The notes: generated by a model from the letters alone, not told the origin. A DNA stretch of 64,000 bases from Gnetum montanum (GCA_015680685.1 MNCI01034627.1:510375-574374), one strand, 5' to 3'. Shown: positions 45,621-58,600, counted from the stretch's first letter. Numbers and translations are program-made.

Positions 45621-45829
45621 TCGTCACTTCGTTCCTACATATGCAATAGAAATATGGTTTATTCCAAATGTATCTTAAGAATCCTTTTAGAAAATACTTC
45701 TTTTCTTCATGACTTCATTGAGTTGGTATTTTCATTATGGCTAAATAATTTACTATATCAGCAAACCATGGGTCCTTTTTTACTGAAAAGAGTTATTCAT
45801 TAGGGAATTTATCACTAACTTATCCTCTT

Positions 45830-47381
45830 GTCCTATTTTCTTTTAAATTTTTAAGTTTAGAAAGGTTATCTACCATACCATTTTCTCTACCCCTTTTATC
45901 TAGGATTTTAAGTTCAAATTCTTGAAGTAGAAGACACCACCTCATAATCCTAGCATTCTCTATATTTTTTTTGGCTAGGAATTTTATGGCTAAATGATTA
46001 GTGTATACCTAGGTTTTATATCCTATTAAGTAAATTTTGAACTTATCTAGAACATACACAACTGTTAGAAGTTTCATTTTTCTTTAGTTGTGTAGTTTAC
46101 TTGGGCCTGATTCAAACTTTTGAAAATATAGTAAATTACCCTAGGCTTATTTTCTATTTATTGACCCAAAAATTCTCTAATAGCCATGTCACAAGAATCA
46201 CATGTTAAATGAAAAGGGAAGTTCCAATTAGGTGAATTAAGCATCAGAGCACTTTTTTCTTAAGTTCTATGAGAGCTTCTTAACAATCATTAGTCCATAT
46301 GAAAGGAACATCTTTTCCAAAATTTTATAGAGAGGTTTAGCAAATTTTGAGAAATCTTTAATAAACCATCTATAGTATCTAGCATGACCTAAGAAAGATA
46401 TAAATTTTAAATTATTTGGACCTAGAAGTGTAGAAATTACCTTAACATTTTTCACATCCATTTTAATTCCTTCCTTAGAGGTTACATGTCTTAAAAGTAT
46501 ACAATTTGTTACTATTAAGTGAATCTTTTCCAAACTTAATTTCAAATTTTTCTCTATACATTTGTTCAAGATATTTTCTAATTGATCTAACATTTGTTTA
46601 TAAGTATCTCCATATAATGAAAGATAATCCATAAATACTTCTATGTATTCCTACAAAATATCGAAAAAAATAGATATCATCACTCTTTGAAAGGTAGCAG
46701 GTGCATTACAGAGACAAAAAGACATTCTTCTATAGGAGAAGGTACCATATGAACAAGTAAAAGTTGTTTTATGTTGATTTTTTGGAGTAATGGCCACTTG
46801 ATTATAACCACTAAACCCATCTAAAAAGTAATAATATTCATGGCCTTCTAGTCTTCCTAAAATTTGGTCTATATAAGCTATAGGAAAATGATCTTGTTTA
46901 ATAATTTAATTAAGTTTCCTATAATTCATGCAAACTCATCATTTACCTCCCTTTTTAGGCACCATAGTGATGGAACTTACTCATTCACTATTAATTACTA
47001 GGTAAATAATTCTCTCCTTCCAAAGTTTAAAAGTTTCATCTTTAGTAATTTTTTTTAGGGTTGGATTAATTTTCCTAGGAGGAATTCTAATGGATTTAAC
47101 ATTGTCTTCTAAGTATATGTGATGTGACATATGTTAGGTGAGATTCCATGGTGGAGATCCTTATGACTCAATGCAATTGCCTTGGATTCTCTTTTCAATA
47201 TTTTAATTAATTTGTCTTCTTGATCAATGGATAATTGAGAGTTTATTATTAATGGTTTATTTTCAATAATCAAAATATACTTAAGAGCATTAGGAAGTTT
47301 CCTAGGTTCTAGAGAGTTACTAGTCAATGGTTCAATATTATCCACAACAATTCCTACTCCTAAGTTTAAAATTTGATACAA
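45830..47381 (-). pseudogene. RT and RNase H of element E
   Basis: 47381-47109 is the pre-RT linker (ELRKLPNALKYILI-like, IENKPLIINSQLS). The RT palm is at about 46950-46600, with the catalytic motif FMDY in place of FMDD (46635-46624), then LSLYGDTYKQMLDQLENIL. 46632-46267 is open through FISFLGHARYYRWFIKDFSKFAKP. RNase H remnants continue to about 45830. The sequence is Athila-like but distant from A, B1 and C. It is catalytically dead. Confidence 0.8.
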
Positions 47382-47479
47382 AAGAATCTATTGTTTTATA
47401 GTGGAAGAATCTAAGGGTCCATCATCAAAATTATTAAGAGCTAAAGTTTCCTTATCTTTAGCCATGGCAAACGTTCATG

Positions 47480-47910
47480 TTGAATAGAGCATTCTAGCTT
47501 TCTTAATATCTTGATTTATTCTACTCTCCTTTGCCTTATTTAATATTTTGAGTATAAAAGTGAGATTGAAAAAGGTTAATTGAAGTTTCCTTGATGTATA
47601 ATTGATTAGTTATGTCTAACCAAGGTCTTTCTAGAATAATGGGAAAATAATTTGGATTCTTAACTTCTAGTACAACAAAGTCTACATGATATCTTCATTT
47701 TCTACTTCTACAATCAAATATTCAATGATTTCTATAGTTTTAACGATTGAGCCATCAACTAAGGAAATTGACATATTTACTACGCTAATATTTACCAAGT
47801 CTAATCATACCTTAGCCATTGCACATGACATAATGTTAATACTAGCTTATAAATCTAATAGGGAATTTTAAATATTTTTGCTATTAATTTTTATAGGAAT
47901 AGTTGGGACT
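47480..47910 (-). pseudogene. Aspartic protease region of element E
   Basis: The minus strand reads LLDL.ASINIMSCAMAKV near 47850-47800, then VNMSISLVDGSIVKTIEIIE and YLIVEVEN, the protease fold order, followed by IILERPWLD. The D-[ST]-G motif is damaged. Confidence 0.6.
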
Positions 47911-48099
47911 CTTGGGTCTTGTTATTTTCTAATCTCATAACTTTGTATAAGTTAAGATAAATTATCAACCAAATATACTTGTAGGAATATTTTTTTTCTT
48001 TTTTTATGCATAGCTGCCTTAAATATTTTTCATAAAATGGTGTATCCTTAATAGCATGCTGAAGTGGAATATGCAAGTACAATTCCTTAAACATTTTTT

Positions 48100-50280
48100 T
48101 AATGTGTGCCTTAGTGAAAAAATATTATTGTAATCTTTTAGAAAATGTTGGTGAACTTATTTTCCTACTTACTAATGATGATGAAGATGTTGAAGGTTGT
48201 TTTCTTAACTCTTCCTTCACCTATTCATCACTTACCTTTTTATCCAATATAGGTATTTCATGTAACCAATCTTCCTTTTGTACCTCCTTAAATTGGTCTC
48301 TAAAGATTACCTTTTTATTATGCTTGGGCTCTATAGACTTCCTACTTCTTGTAGTAATGGAATTTAATTATTCTTTGTCCTTTATTTGATATTTTGGATT
48401 GGGTTCAGGTTGGAAAGACAAGTGAATTTTGGTTAGGTCCTAAAATCATCTTCTAGTTTCAACTACAAACTACCTATTCTTTTTAATGAAGGTTGTTAAA
48501 CTTTGGGCTAAGTGATCCAATTGCTCATTAACCATGTTGCTAAATGGTTTGAAATTATTTTGAGGAATTGGTGCAAGTTGTTGTTAGAATGGTCTTAGTT
48601 GAGATGAAGAAGGAGTTTGGTTTCTAATATATTGAAAAGTTCTTACTATTTGTTGAATCTCTTCATTACAATATATTAGGGATGGAAAAGTTGTGATGTC
48701 ATGCTAGTTGTTCCCACATAGATTATAGACTTCCTCCTATGAAAAATGAGATTGTTTATTAATTAATTTAGTTAATTCATTAACCTTCTGATTCAATTAC
48801 TTAGTTTGATGAGTTATATCTATGACATCAGGTTTTGGCTAATGTTTACTTTGATATCCTAAAGAATCAATAATTCCCCTCTATAAGAAAATTCTACATT
48901 TTGTCTACAATATGGTAACAACCCTTCTATAAAATTTTGAATTAATTGATGGGTCAGAAATCCATGATTAGGACGTTTAAGGCATAGTTCCTTAAATTTG
49001 TTAAATTCATTTTCATAGTCATCATCTTCTCTTTGTATAAAACTCATGAGTTTTTTCCTAATGGTATATAGCCTATTATTAGAGAGGAAATGTTGGACAA
49101 ATGCTTCTTTAAATTTATCCCATGAGTCTATATGATTTTTCAAGGTTTGAAGTCAAAAATCTACTTGATCTTTTAAGGTGGATTTAAGTGTTATGATTTT
49201 TATCCTATCCTCTTCTTGAGGTGTTAACATGCCTATCATGGTTTCAAATTCTCTAACATGGGTTATCCCATGTTAGAGAATTTGAAAGGAATAAATATGA
49301 ATTTTTAACCTTTACATTTTATCTTAGGGAAAATACTAATGGTTATTAAGGAATATTAGGTGTTTTTTGATTCATGTTAGAGAATTTGAAAGGAATAAAT
49401 ATGAATTTTTAACCTTTACATTTTATCTTAGGGAAAATACTAATGGTTATTAAGGAATATTAGGTGTTTTTTGATTATATAATTTTCTAAATTTTAACCT
49501 TGATATACTTGCTCCAAAGGAAAGTTAAGCTTTGAGAGGTTGTGATTAGTATATGATATAAAGGAGACTCAATTGTAAATAAAGAAGTACCTAAGGTTGG
49601 AATCACTATTAGACTTGGTATAGAAATAGATGTGGCTATTAAGGTAAGAGACGTTTAAAAATTTAAGACACTTATAGGTTGAGTAGTATCTCCTAAAGTG
49701 GCCATGTGACTTAATATTTGGGTAAGGTTGGGATTTTGGGAAAGAACAATGGTAACTGGATTTGTTGTCTCCATTATGATGTTTAAGGTGTCTAGGAATG
49801 GATTAAATGCTATTGGAAATGAAAATTTTGTTGCTAGTTCCCTTAGTTCAAAAATTTTTGTTGGAGTTTCAAATTTAGTTTTTTAATTATTTAGTTCTTC
49901 TATGATAGGGAATTATAAAATCTATTCTAAAGCTTAATATGGTTGAGTTAAACTTATATGTTGGTTAGCTAAATTTTCATCAATTCCCCTAGTATTATTT
50001 TTAATGAATTTTTGATTTTCCCTGGTTGATTGAGTTAGGTGAAATTTCTCTTTATTACTATTGATACTCCTTGATTTATCGAAGTTACAAGAGTTTTAGA
50101 AATTAAAGAGATATCGGTGGAAGTTCCTTTAAGTCCTTTTTATTGATCTTCTTCTAGACTAAGCCTTCTTGTTTAGGTTCTTCTAAAATATGTTCTAAGT
50201 TAGTTATTATAATATGTTTGTAATAATTTTTGGTATTCCTATAAGGTTGTATTTGAGTAGGATTTTTATGTTTCTTATTA
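48100..50280 (-). pseudogene. gag of element E, broken
   Basis: 49143-48859 is an open 94-codon frame typical of plant Ty3/gypsy Gag: WDKFKEAFVQHFLSNNRLYT, then LMSFIQREDDDYENEFNKFK and ELCLKRPNHGF. The preceding codons read VREFETMIGMLTPQEEDRIKI. Other parts are AT-rich and full of stops. A palindrome and an exact 104-bp duplication disrupt the upstream end at 49242-49476. Confidence 0.72.
49242..49476. repeat. 21-bp palindrome joined to an exact 104-bp tandem duplication
   Basis: 49242-49262 and 49267-49287 are perfect inverted repeats with a 4-base spacer. 49269-49372 and 49373-49476 are identical direct repeats. Both lie in the gag of E. Confidence 0.9.
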
Positions 50281-50287
50281 GATGTCA

Positions 50288-50620
50288 TTAAAAGTAACAA
50301 GCGCACCTTTCCCTAGCACATTCATGAGTAATTAATCCTATGAACTTACAAATAATTTTTACTACACTTGTAATTATGACCTTAATTATAGTTTTCTTAT
50401 AAATTTCTTCTATCTTAGGAACTAAATGGACTAACTCTTGCAAGTTCTCTTGTACTTTTTCCTCAATTTTAATTTTCTTATTTTCCCTTTTAAATGAAAA
50501 ACAATTAAAAGAAACCATTACTAAAAATATAAAACTGAAAAATAAAAGAAAGAATGTGTACCTTATGTTGATGAAGATTAACTCTAGAAAAAGAGAACTA
50601 ACCAAAAATAATAAAAGCAT
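50288..50620 (-). CDS. Small ORF directly downstream of the PBS of element E
   Basis: A 110-codon frame whose ATG lies 24 nt past the PBS. Residues 1-45 are strongly hydrophobic (two possible membrane segments around 2-19 and 22-44). They are followed by a Lys/Glu-rich, potentially coiled-coil stretch (about 47-75), a second Ile/Val-rich segment (80-95) and a Cys-containing end (CARERCACYF). It matches no family I recognise. Some plant Ty3/gypsy elements carry an extra ORF ahead of gag, and this could be such a gene. It is uninterrupted while the downstream gag is broken, but AT-rich sequence can give such frames by chance. Confidence 0.35.
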   Translation of the reverse strand: MLLLFLVSSLFLELIFINIRYTFFLLFFSFIFLVMVSFNCFSFKRENKKIKIEEKVQENLQELVHLVPKIEEIYKKTIIKVIITSVVKIICKFIGLITHECARERCACYF

Positions 50621-50643
50621 ACCAAACCCTTAATGAATAGGCC

Positions 50644-50661
50644 TTCCCAACAATGGTGCCA
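50644..50661 (-). other. Primer-binding site of element E
   Basis: The minus strand TGGCACCATTGTTGGGAA differs from the tRNA-Asp complement at five transitions. Confidence 0.7.
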
Positions 50662-50662
50662 A

Positions 50663-51890
50663 ATTAACGAGCCATCCAAAATTCTAGTGCTAGATTACTT
50701 TTGTTATAGGAATATCATCTTATCTGTGACTAACCTACGAGTTGTATTTGTGGAGAAATTTTTGAAATCAAATAAATCATTAAGACAAATAAATAATTAA
50801 ATTCAATTCTAATTAAATCCTAAACGTATGATTGTTACTCATAAGCTAAATCACAAAATTTCATCCTAGCTTCTAACTTAAGTTTAAGAGTGGAATTTAA
50901 TGATTAAATCAACTTTGAAGCCATTAATACAACATATGATTTTTAAGGAGCATAAGGGATATATCACCCAATCTATAATTTTTCCTTGTTACCTTCACAA
51001 TGCAATAGCTCACTAGTGGACTCCAATGATTGGTAGTTAACACAAGGTTTAGCTAACTTCTTTGATAATTCTTTGGGAAAATAGGGAAATTTGCTTCAAA
51101 TTGGTATGGGTCCATTTGGGATATGAATTCCTTCCTTTTTCTAAGTAAGGAGGTCCTTTTTACACCAAAATGGCTCACAACTTAATTTGATAGAAATTCT
51201 TATGTGGAATTATTGATTGACATTGTGGAAATCGAGGTGGATTGATACTATTGATGGAGCAATATTTCTTATTGATCTACATAGCATTTGCAATGTCTTT
51301 TTTCTTATTAACTTGTTGATGCATATCACAATTATAGTTTAAATCGATATCTCTACTCTATTGAAGGCTTTAGATCACCCTAGCTTCGATGATATCAATT
51401 CTCTTACCACAATTGTTGTAGGTATCAATAAGAATTAGGTCTATTTCAAATAAGTCTTGTGGTGAAAATTGATACCTCTATCATCAAAGTTTATCAAAGT
51501 TTTCTATCTAAATTAATATCTTATTGATCTAGGTTGCAACCACTATATCCTGTGAAACATAACTTCTAAAAAGGTAATTAGTACTTATCGTGTACCATCA
51601 TAGAGATTGATCTACTTCAATATGGTCATATAACCAAAAAAATAAAAAGTTAAATAAATTTTCATTGAAACTAAGGACAATTGTGGTTTCATCACTATAT
51701 ATTTTGCAATATATTTGATGTTAATATATCATAACATAACATGTTGAAAATAATTCATCCACATCTAAAGTAATATCCTATTATGAACATTAAGTCTTGA
51801 ATCATTTCTTCGAGGAACATAAGTGATTTCATCATTATTATTTTGGATATTTTAAAAGGCTTGAATCTTGAGATAATGGCCAAGGAACAT
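50663..51890 (-). repeat. Presumed 5' LTR of element E (outer end not fixed)
   Basis: AT-rich sequence beginning beside the PBS. No second copy exists in the window, so its outer end cannot be placed. It must stop by about 51890, where a different LTR-like sequence starts. No gene is seen in it. Confidence 0.5.
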
Positions 51891-51891
51891 T

Positions 51892-52390
51892 GGTGTAGGG
51901 ATACCTCTCCTGATCCCCTTGTTCTATCCTACATGTGTGATTTGTAAGTTTTGGGCTTGAAGAAGATGTCTTGGAAGGCCAAAAGACATCTTGGTTAAGA
52001 CATGGAGGTGACATGAGATGTCTAGAAATTAGAGGAGATGCCTTATTATTTAGGATGACATCTCGGGTGAGAGATCTTATCTATGCAAATGATATCTCCC
52101 CTAGGGAGGAGACATCTTGCATAAGATGTCTTCCCTATGTAATGAAAAGATAAGTCAATAGAAAAACATTTTTTTGCATCTTTGTAATAATATTATTAAC
52201 AAATTTCGACATGTATATAAATGAGAACACAGGAACTTACATTATTTTTAAATTGTTATTTATGCCTTTCTTAAACATGCAAAATATGTAGCAAAATTTG
52301 GGCATGCGAAATGTAATTCTTTTACAAATTTTCCTACATATTTCACATAAACAAGTTACTTAAAAATCTTATTTCTCCATCATTTTTTGA
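51892..52390 (+). repeat. LTR-like fragment related to the LTRs of element F
   Basis: TGGTGTAGGGATACCTCT at the left edge matches the LTR start of element F (minus strand TGGTATAGGGATGCCTCT at 57182). Like that LTR, the following 250 bases are crowded with AGATGTCT/AGACATCT. It may be a solo or truncated LTR in the opposite orientation. The right end is estimated. The 60-codon frame at 51971 is part of the repeat. Confidence 0.5.
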
Positions 52391-53509
52391 AAAAGTGATA
52401 TAAGGAATATTCTAAAAGATATGCACTCCATCAATATTAGCAACATTATCTAATGCATACATATCATTCTCAACATTATGATAGTTTGGATTATTTTCCT
52501 TTTTGAATAGGAAGACATCATAAATCTAGCTCTTTTATTGTTAACAATAGTATACAATGCCACCACCTATATGAAGATAAATATTTAAAAGTCAAAATAG
52601 TTTTTATTTATTTTCTTGAATTGATGGATGAACATAATCTATTTTTGTTCCAACTCATGTTTATTTTACATTACTTTCGTTCTTTTTATTATAGGGAATG
52701 ACTTATTAAATTCTCCAAGTATGGTTCCAGTTATTTTCTATATATTATAAGGCCACACATGGATGTAATGATTAAATTTATAGGAATAAAGTTCTTGTTG
52801 TCAAATTACTGCAAGAATCATCTTATCACTATAACTATTCATATTACATAAAGCACTTATTTTCTTTCTATAAAAAATTTGTTTTGTTACCAAATCAACT
52901 TTCAATATCATTTCATTAATTCTAGTCAACCTTATTAATAACCATCTGTCATATTTGTCATTTAGACTTAAGAAGCTCTATATTTTTTTAGGCATCATCA
53001 TTACCATACTTTACTTTCAATTTTTATAGGTTTTCATCATCAAAGATAACTAGTTCATAAGTATAAAGGTCATTTGTATGTTTAATTTAATTTGCATATT
53101 TTATTAAGAGAGAATCTTTGAGATATTCATTCCAAACTAAAGAGCATTTAGTGATAAACCTACATAAATAACTTTTCTCGAATTCTAATAATCTAAACTC
53201 AAAATTGCAATGAAAAATAGTTTTGCCATGACTTGTAGTTAAGTCATTATATTGTAGGAAAATTGATCATGAGTCCACCATGACTTGTGGTATTTAAAAA
53301 TTAAGCCTTTCACAAATCATGACCTCTAATCATCTATTAGCATCAACCATGACTCATTAGCCAACTCGTGGTTATCAACCATGACTTATTATGATGAGGA
53401 ATAGGCCCCAACCCTCCAATTTAAAGTCAAATTTTACAAAATTCTCATAAGAACATATAATTGAAAAGAAGAAAATAAGCATAACTCTTTATTCTTGCTT
53501 GAAATTCAA
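52391..53509. other. AT-rich intergenic sequence
   Basis: No gene is recognised. At 53220-53400 there is a cluster of CCATGACT/TCATGACT-type words (CCATGACTTGTGGTAT at 53278) that recurs at 62760-63010 on the other side of element F. Confidence 0.5.
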
Positions 53510-56328
53510 GTATAATTCTAGAAAAATATAATTTTTAAGAAAAAACAATGATAAATATTCTCACAATCAAACTCCTCTCACATAAGACAAAAGCCAAATA
53601 ACAATGGCTCTCTCTCACCCTCTCTACATAATGACCAAAAATGTGTTACAACAACATGAATAAGAGTGCTGAAGATGACTTTCATACACTTCTCTCTTAA
53701 GCCACTATCTACCTTTCTCTCTAGAGGTACCTAAAGGCTTTCTCTTTACCTCATACTTGGGAGATCTTTCCTCTTAATTACTATCTTAAGCTTGGGTCTT
53801 GATGCCTTTTTATAGTTTTGTAAGTGATCTTTTGTCTTCTCTCTATATTATAATTTAGTTTTAACTCCATTGGAATTCATACAAGATGTCTTTGAAGAGG
53901 AGATAACATCTTCTCCAAGTGCAAAGATGTCTAGAGTAAACATCTTTTAGGTGTAGAAGATGTCTTTCCTAAAGCTAATCTTAAATAAGAATAAATCTAG
54001 AAGTAGGAGTAAACATTTACTACCTAGATAAGACATCTTGTCTCCTAGGGTAAACTTCTATCTTGCAGAGTAGATGTTTATTTCACCAAGATAAAAAATA
54101 AAGATCCTTATTTTAAGGCCTAGAAAATCTAGATACCTTCAAATGAGTCTTCATTGATCCTGAAACCACTTGCAATCATCAAAATAGGTTCAAAACTTCC
54201 CCAAACATGTCAAAACTTCCCCAAACTTGCCAAAACTTAATGAAAAGGCTCCATCATTAGAGAGATCACACATTAATCTAGTTAATGTCCACATTAGTAC
54301 ACTTTTACTAAAAGGACTCTTCATTTCCATACAAGAGGCCTTTACACTTGAGATAGTTGTTGCAGCCTCACATAATCCACAACACACATGGAATGGTTAG
54401 AGCTCACAACATTTTATCTCCATCATCTAACATTGATTACATAAATACATAAACACACAGTATAATGTATGCATGGCACACATAGACATACATAGATACC
54501 TTAGTATAATTTTATGCTTACATCCTAATGAAAAATTATATGAAAGAAAAATGGATTTGGACTTTGCCCTTAAAGGCTAGCATACAATCTCCAAGGACAA
54601 ACAACACTCAAGATCCTCAAAATCACACTTCTTTCATATAAAACACAATCTATAAAACAATGGATTTCTCTTACCCTCTCCACATAATGATAAAAAATGT
54701 CTTTCAGTGACATAACAAGAGTGCTTAAAATCAGCTTCAAATACTTCTATCTCAAGACACTCTCTACCTCTCTTTCTAGAGGCATCTTGAAGGATTTATC
54801 TTCATCTCATACTTAGGAGATCTTTCCTCTTAATCTCCATCCTCAATATTAGGTCTTGATGCCTTTTTATAGTTTACCAAGTGACCCTTTATCTTTCCTC
54901 CACATTACTGTTCAATTTGAAGTTCATTGGAATTCATACAATGTGTATTTGAAGAGGAAAGAAAGTTTTTGTCAAGTGTAAAGATGTCTAAAGTAAATGT
55001 CTTTTTGAATCTAGCCTTAACATAGAAGACATTTAGAAGAAGTGGTAGACATCTATGACCTAGACAAGTCATATTTTCTTCTAGATTAGATGTCTATCTT
55101 GCAAAGTAGATGTCTATTTTACTAGAGTTAACAGAAAGATGCTCATTTTAAGGCACAATACATCTAGATGAATTCAAATAAATCCCCATTAATCTTGGAA
55201 CCCCACCCCTAAACTCATTAAAATAGGATTAAAACATCCCCAAACATGCCAAAACTTAATGAAAATAAATAATTATTGGAGGGATAGACATTAGTCTATT
55301 TGATGTTCCCATTAGTACCCTTTCCCTTAAAAAGACTCTTGATTCTCACATAAGAGGAATTTACATTTAGGATAGCTATTGCCATCTAACATCGGCAACA
55401 ATGCACATGGAATGGTTGAAGCTCATATCATTTTATCTTCACCATTCAACACTTATTACACAAATACATAAATACATAACACAATGTATGCATGGCATAC
55501 ATAGATACACATACATACCTTAGCCCAATTTTGTGCTTACATCCTCATGAAAAATTACATACAGGAAAAATGGATCTAGTCTTTGTCCTGAAATGCTAGG
55601 ATACAATTCCCAAGAATAGATAACACTCAAGATCCTCACAATTACACTCCACTCACATAAGACATAAGCCAAATAATAATGTATCTCTCTCACCCTCTCC
55701 ACACAATGGCCAAAAATGGCTCACAAAAACATGAACAAGAGTGCTCAAAATAAGCTTTACATCTCTCTCAATCCATTCTGTACCTCTCTCTATAGAGGTA
55801 CATTGGAGGCTTTTTCTTTACCTCATACTTGGGAGATCTTTGCTCTCTATCTCTACCCTCAAGGCCTTGATTACTTCTTATAGTTTTCCAAGTGACCTTT
55901 TGTCTTTAATACATATTACAATTCAATTTGAAGTTCATTAGAATGTGTACAATATGTCTTTGAAGAAAAGAGGAAATCTTTCTTGAGTGAAAAGATGTCT
56001 AAAGTAGATGTATTATGGATGCAGAAGACATCTTTCTTGAAGATAGCCTTGATATGGAGTAAGAATAGATGTCTACTTTGCAGAAAAAACATCTTTTCTC
56101 CTAAAGTAGATGTCTATATTATAGAGTAGATGTATATTCTATGATTGTCAAAAATAAAGATGCATATTTTGAGGTCTAGAACATCCAAATAGCTCCAAAA
56201 AATTTCATTGACCTCGAAATCCCTTAAAATCATCAAAATAGGCTCAAAAAACCTGGAAACGTGCCAAAACTTCAATGAAAAGTTCACATTATTAGAGAGA
56301 TGATACATTGGTCTAGTCGATGTTCATA
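53510..56328. repeat. Tandem array of about 2.8 units of roughly 1.02 kb
   Basis: Units run about 53510-54530, 54531-55549 and 55550-56328. The last is truncated by element F. Shared landmarks are CTCTCACCCTCTCYACA (53610, 54674, 55690), CTCATACTTGGGAGATCTTT (53750, 54808, 55824) and TTTATGCTTACATCCTAATG at the unit end. Units differ at many positions, so the array is old. They carry numerous AGATGTCT words, like the LTRs of F. No coding potential is evident. Confidence 0.82.
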
Positions 56329-57182
56329 TGGGACAAGGTCACTTCAAATTGATTTAACCCTTTAAAATCACACCAAATCCAAAATTTATGAAGATAGTTC
56401 AATTGTTCAAAAACAAGAAAACTAGCTATCTTCTATTAATTTGAAAAAAGATGATAATATCAACAACCCAAAAACAAAATACTAACATATTATCATTCTT
56501 AATATAAGGCATAATCGAACTAAATCTTTCTTATACATAAGACTTTGATCCAAACTTACACAAAAGTTATAATGGACAAACATACAAATTAAGCATAGAG
56601 ATGTAGATCATTCTCATGCAATTTCTCTTCCAACTCCCATGTCATTCTCATTCTCATGTACATACAATAATTTTCATGTTAAAAATGAAAACACAAAATA
56701 ATATTTATTAATTACAAGACAAGAATTCTAGGAAAACCTTTCCCATGACCAACTTGGAGATTCCTACTATTTCCATTCTTTTTCTCATCTTTTCCATCTA
56801 TTTTTTGAATTGGAACTATTAAGTTGAAACTTTACATGATTGTATGAGATGTCTATAGGCTTAATAAGAGGTATCCTTATCAACCCTAGCTCTTAGACAA
56901 GACATCTCTTATTGAGACTAAATCTCTTTTCCTCAAGTTGGATGTCTCCCTAGAGATGTCTCCTATCTAGGATAGATGTTTCTCTAGAGACATATTTGAC
57001 CAAAACAATATGTCTTCACTCTAGATAAGATATCTTTTAGATACCTAGGGTTTCTCCTATCACATTCTAGGTCTTGATCTAGACATCTCCCTAGTTATCA
57101 GGATGACTTTCTAGCTTCCAAAACCTACAATAAACCACTTGTAGGGATGAAAAAGGGGCTTGGAAGAGGCATCCCTATACCA
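56329..57182 (-). repeat. 3' LTR of element F
   Basis: 854 bp, similar throughout to 61851-62734. The minus strand begins TGGTATAGGGATGCC and ends TGACCTTGTCCCA. The U3 half is rich in AGATGTCT/AGACATCT. Confidence 0.85.
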
Positions 57183-57241
57183 ACTCTTCCATCCTTCAAA
57201 AAGTAAACTTAGGTGAATAAGGGAGTAGGGCTAGAAGTGAT

Positions 57242-57361
57242 CCCCCACTCAACAAGTTTTGTCTCATGGATCCATACAAAATCATTAGTGGTTTGAACCT
57301 TCCAATGGATCAAGTACTCATGCCTCTTCACTCCATGAATGTTGGAAGCTTTTCTCTTCTT
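57242..57361 (-). pseudogene. Chromodomain at the integrase C-terminus of element F
   Basis: The minus strand frame KRRKASNIHGVKRHEYLIHW followed by KVQTTNDFVWIHETKL matches the chromodomain pattern of a Tyr-Leu-hydrophobic-x-Trp strand, then an aromatic-W turn and ET.L helix. In chromoviruses this module guides integration, often toward heterochromatin. It is short and read from a single open stretch. Confidence 0.65.
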
Positions 57362-57376
57362 AAGTATAATTGCCTT

Positions 57377-58600
57377 TCACTTCATTAAATTTTTGGATTT
57401 GTCAATAGCCCCATTCAACTCAATGATGTTGCCTTGTAAGATCTCATCATTTATGATTTTGCGATAATGCAAAAGGTTTGCAACATTAATAACAAAATAC
57501 ATATCCATATTATTTGGTAAGTTAATTTCAAAATCATTATCATTGATTTTAACCTTTATCCTAAAAGGATCCACCTTCTTAGCTTTCAAATTTGAGAAGT
57601 TGACACTCCTTAACCTCTTCTTCTTTAAGTGTGCTTAAACAAGAACACCAACATCAAATTTGGACTTCCTTTGTTCCTCATTCCTCTTAAGGACTATTTC
57701 TTCAGTATTCTTCTCAAGTTCTTGCAAAAATAGAGAACTTAGTTATTCTTCTCCAATAAAGTTCTAAACATTGTTTACCATCTTTGGACAAAAATCTATA
57801 ATTAACTTTAAATGGGCTTTTTTCAATAGCATCATGAAAATAATTATTGTAGGAAAATTCAGCATAAAATAACAAATTTTTCCACCTATTAGAATTTTCA
57901 TCACATAAACATCTCAAAATATTTAGCAAAGATTTATTAACCACTTCTGTTTGATCATTAGATTATGGATGATATGCACTAGAAAAATTTAGCTTTCCTA
58001 AAATTTCCCAAAGGGGCCTTTATAAATAACTAGTAAATTTGGAGTCTCTATTACTAACAATATTCAAAGGAAGCCCATGAAACTTCACAACATGTAGGAA
58101 AAAAAATTTGTAACATGAGATGCATCACTCATCTTTTTACATGAAATGAAGTATGTCATCTTAAAGAATATGTCCACCACAACAAAGATAGCATTATTTT
58201 GACTTTTGGTCTTTGAAATCCCACTCATAAAGTTCATTGACATACTTTCTCATGCACCCTTTGGAATTGGAAAATACATATAATATCCATTCACTCCATT
58301 ACCTCCTTTAGATTTATGATATTTTAAATATTCCTTTACAAATTTGGAAACTTTAGAGGTCATTCTAGGGCAAAAATAGTACCTACCCACAAACTATAAT
58401 GTCTTATCTCTACCCATGTGACTTTCCATGCCACCATAATGCTTGTCTATGATAGTTCATCTTGAATATGATAGTCCTTCCATTGGTCTATCATATTCAA
58501 AAATGGATCCTTGAGGCTTCTTCAAACATATCCAAAATCTAAATCATGTTTGCACAAATCAACAAAATCATCCATACCTTCCACATGAGGCATGCTAAAA
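57377..58600 (-). pseudogene. Integrase of element F
   Basis: 57944-57714 is open with VNKSLLNILRCLCDENSNRW, then AEFSYNNYFHDAIEKSPFKV, the region after the catalytic Glu. 57589-57377 (DPFRIKVKINDNDFEINLPN, YFVINVANLLHYRK) is the C-terminal part before the chromodomain. The N-terminal zinc region and core (about 58000-58600) are decayed. It is not functional. Confidence 0.8.

Noticed and set aside
51971-52153. 60-codon frame
   Set aside because: Consists of AGATGTCT-type repeat sequence; no domain.
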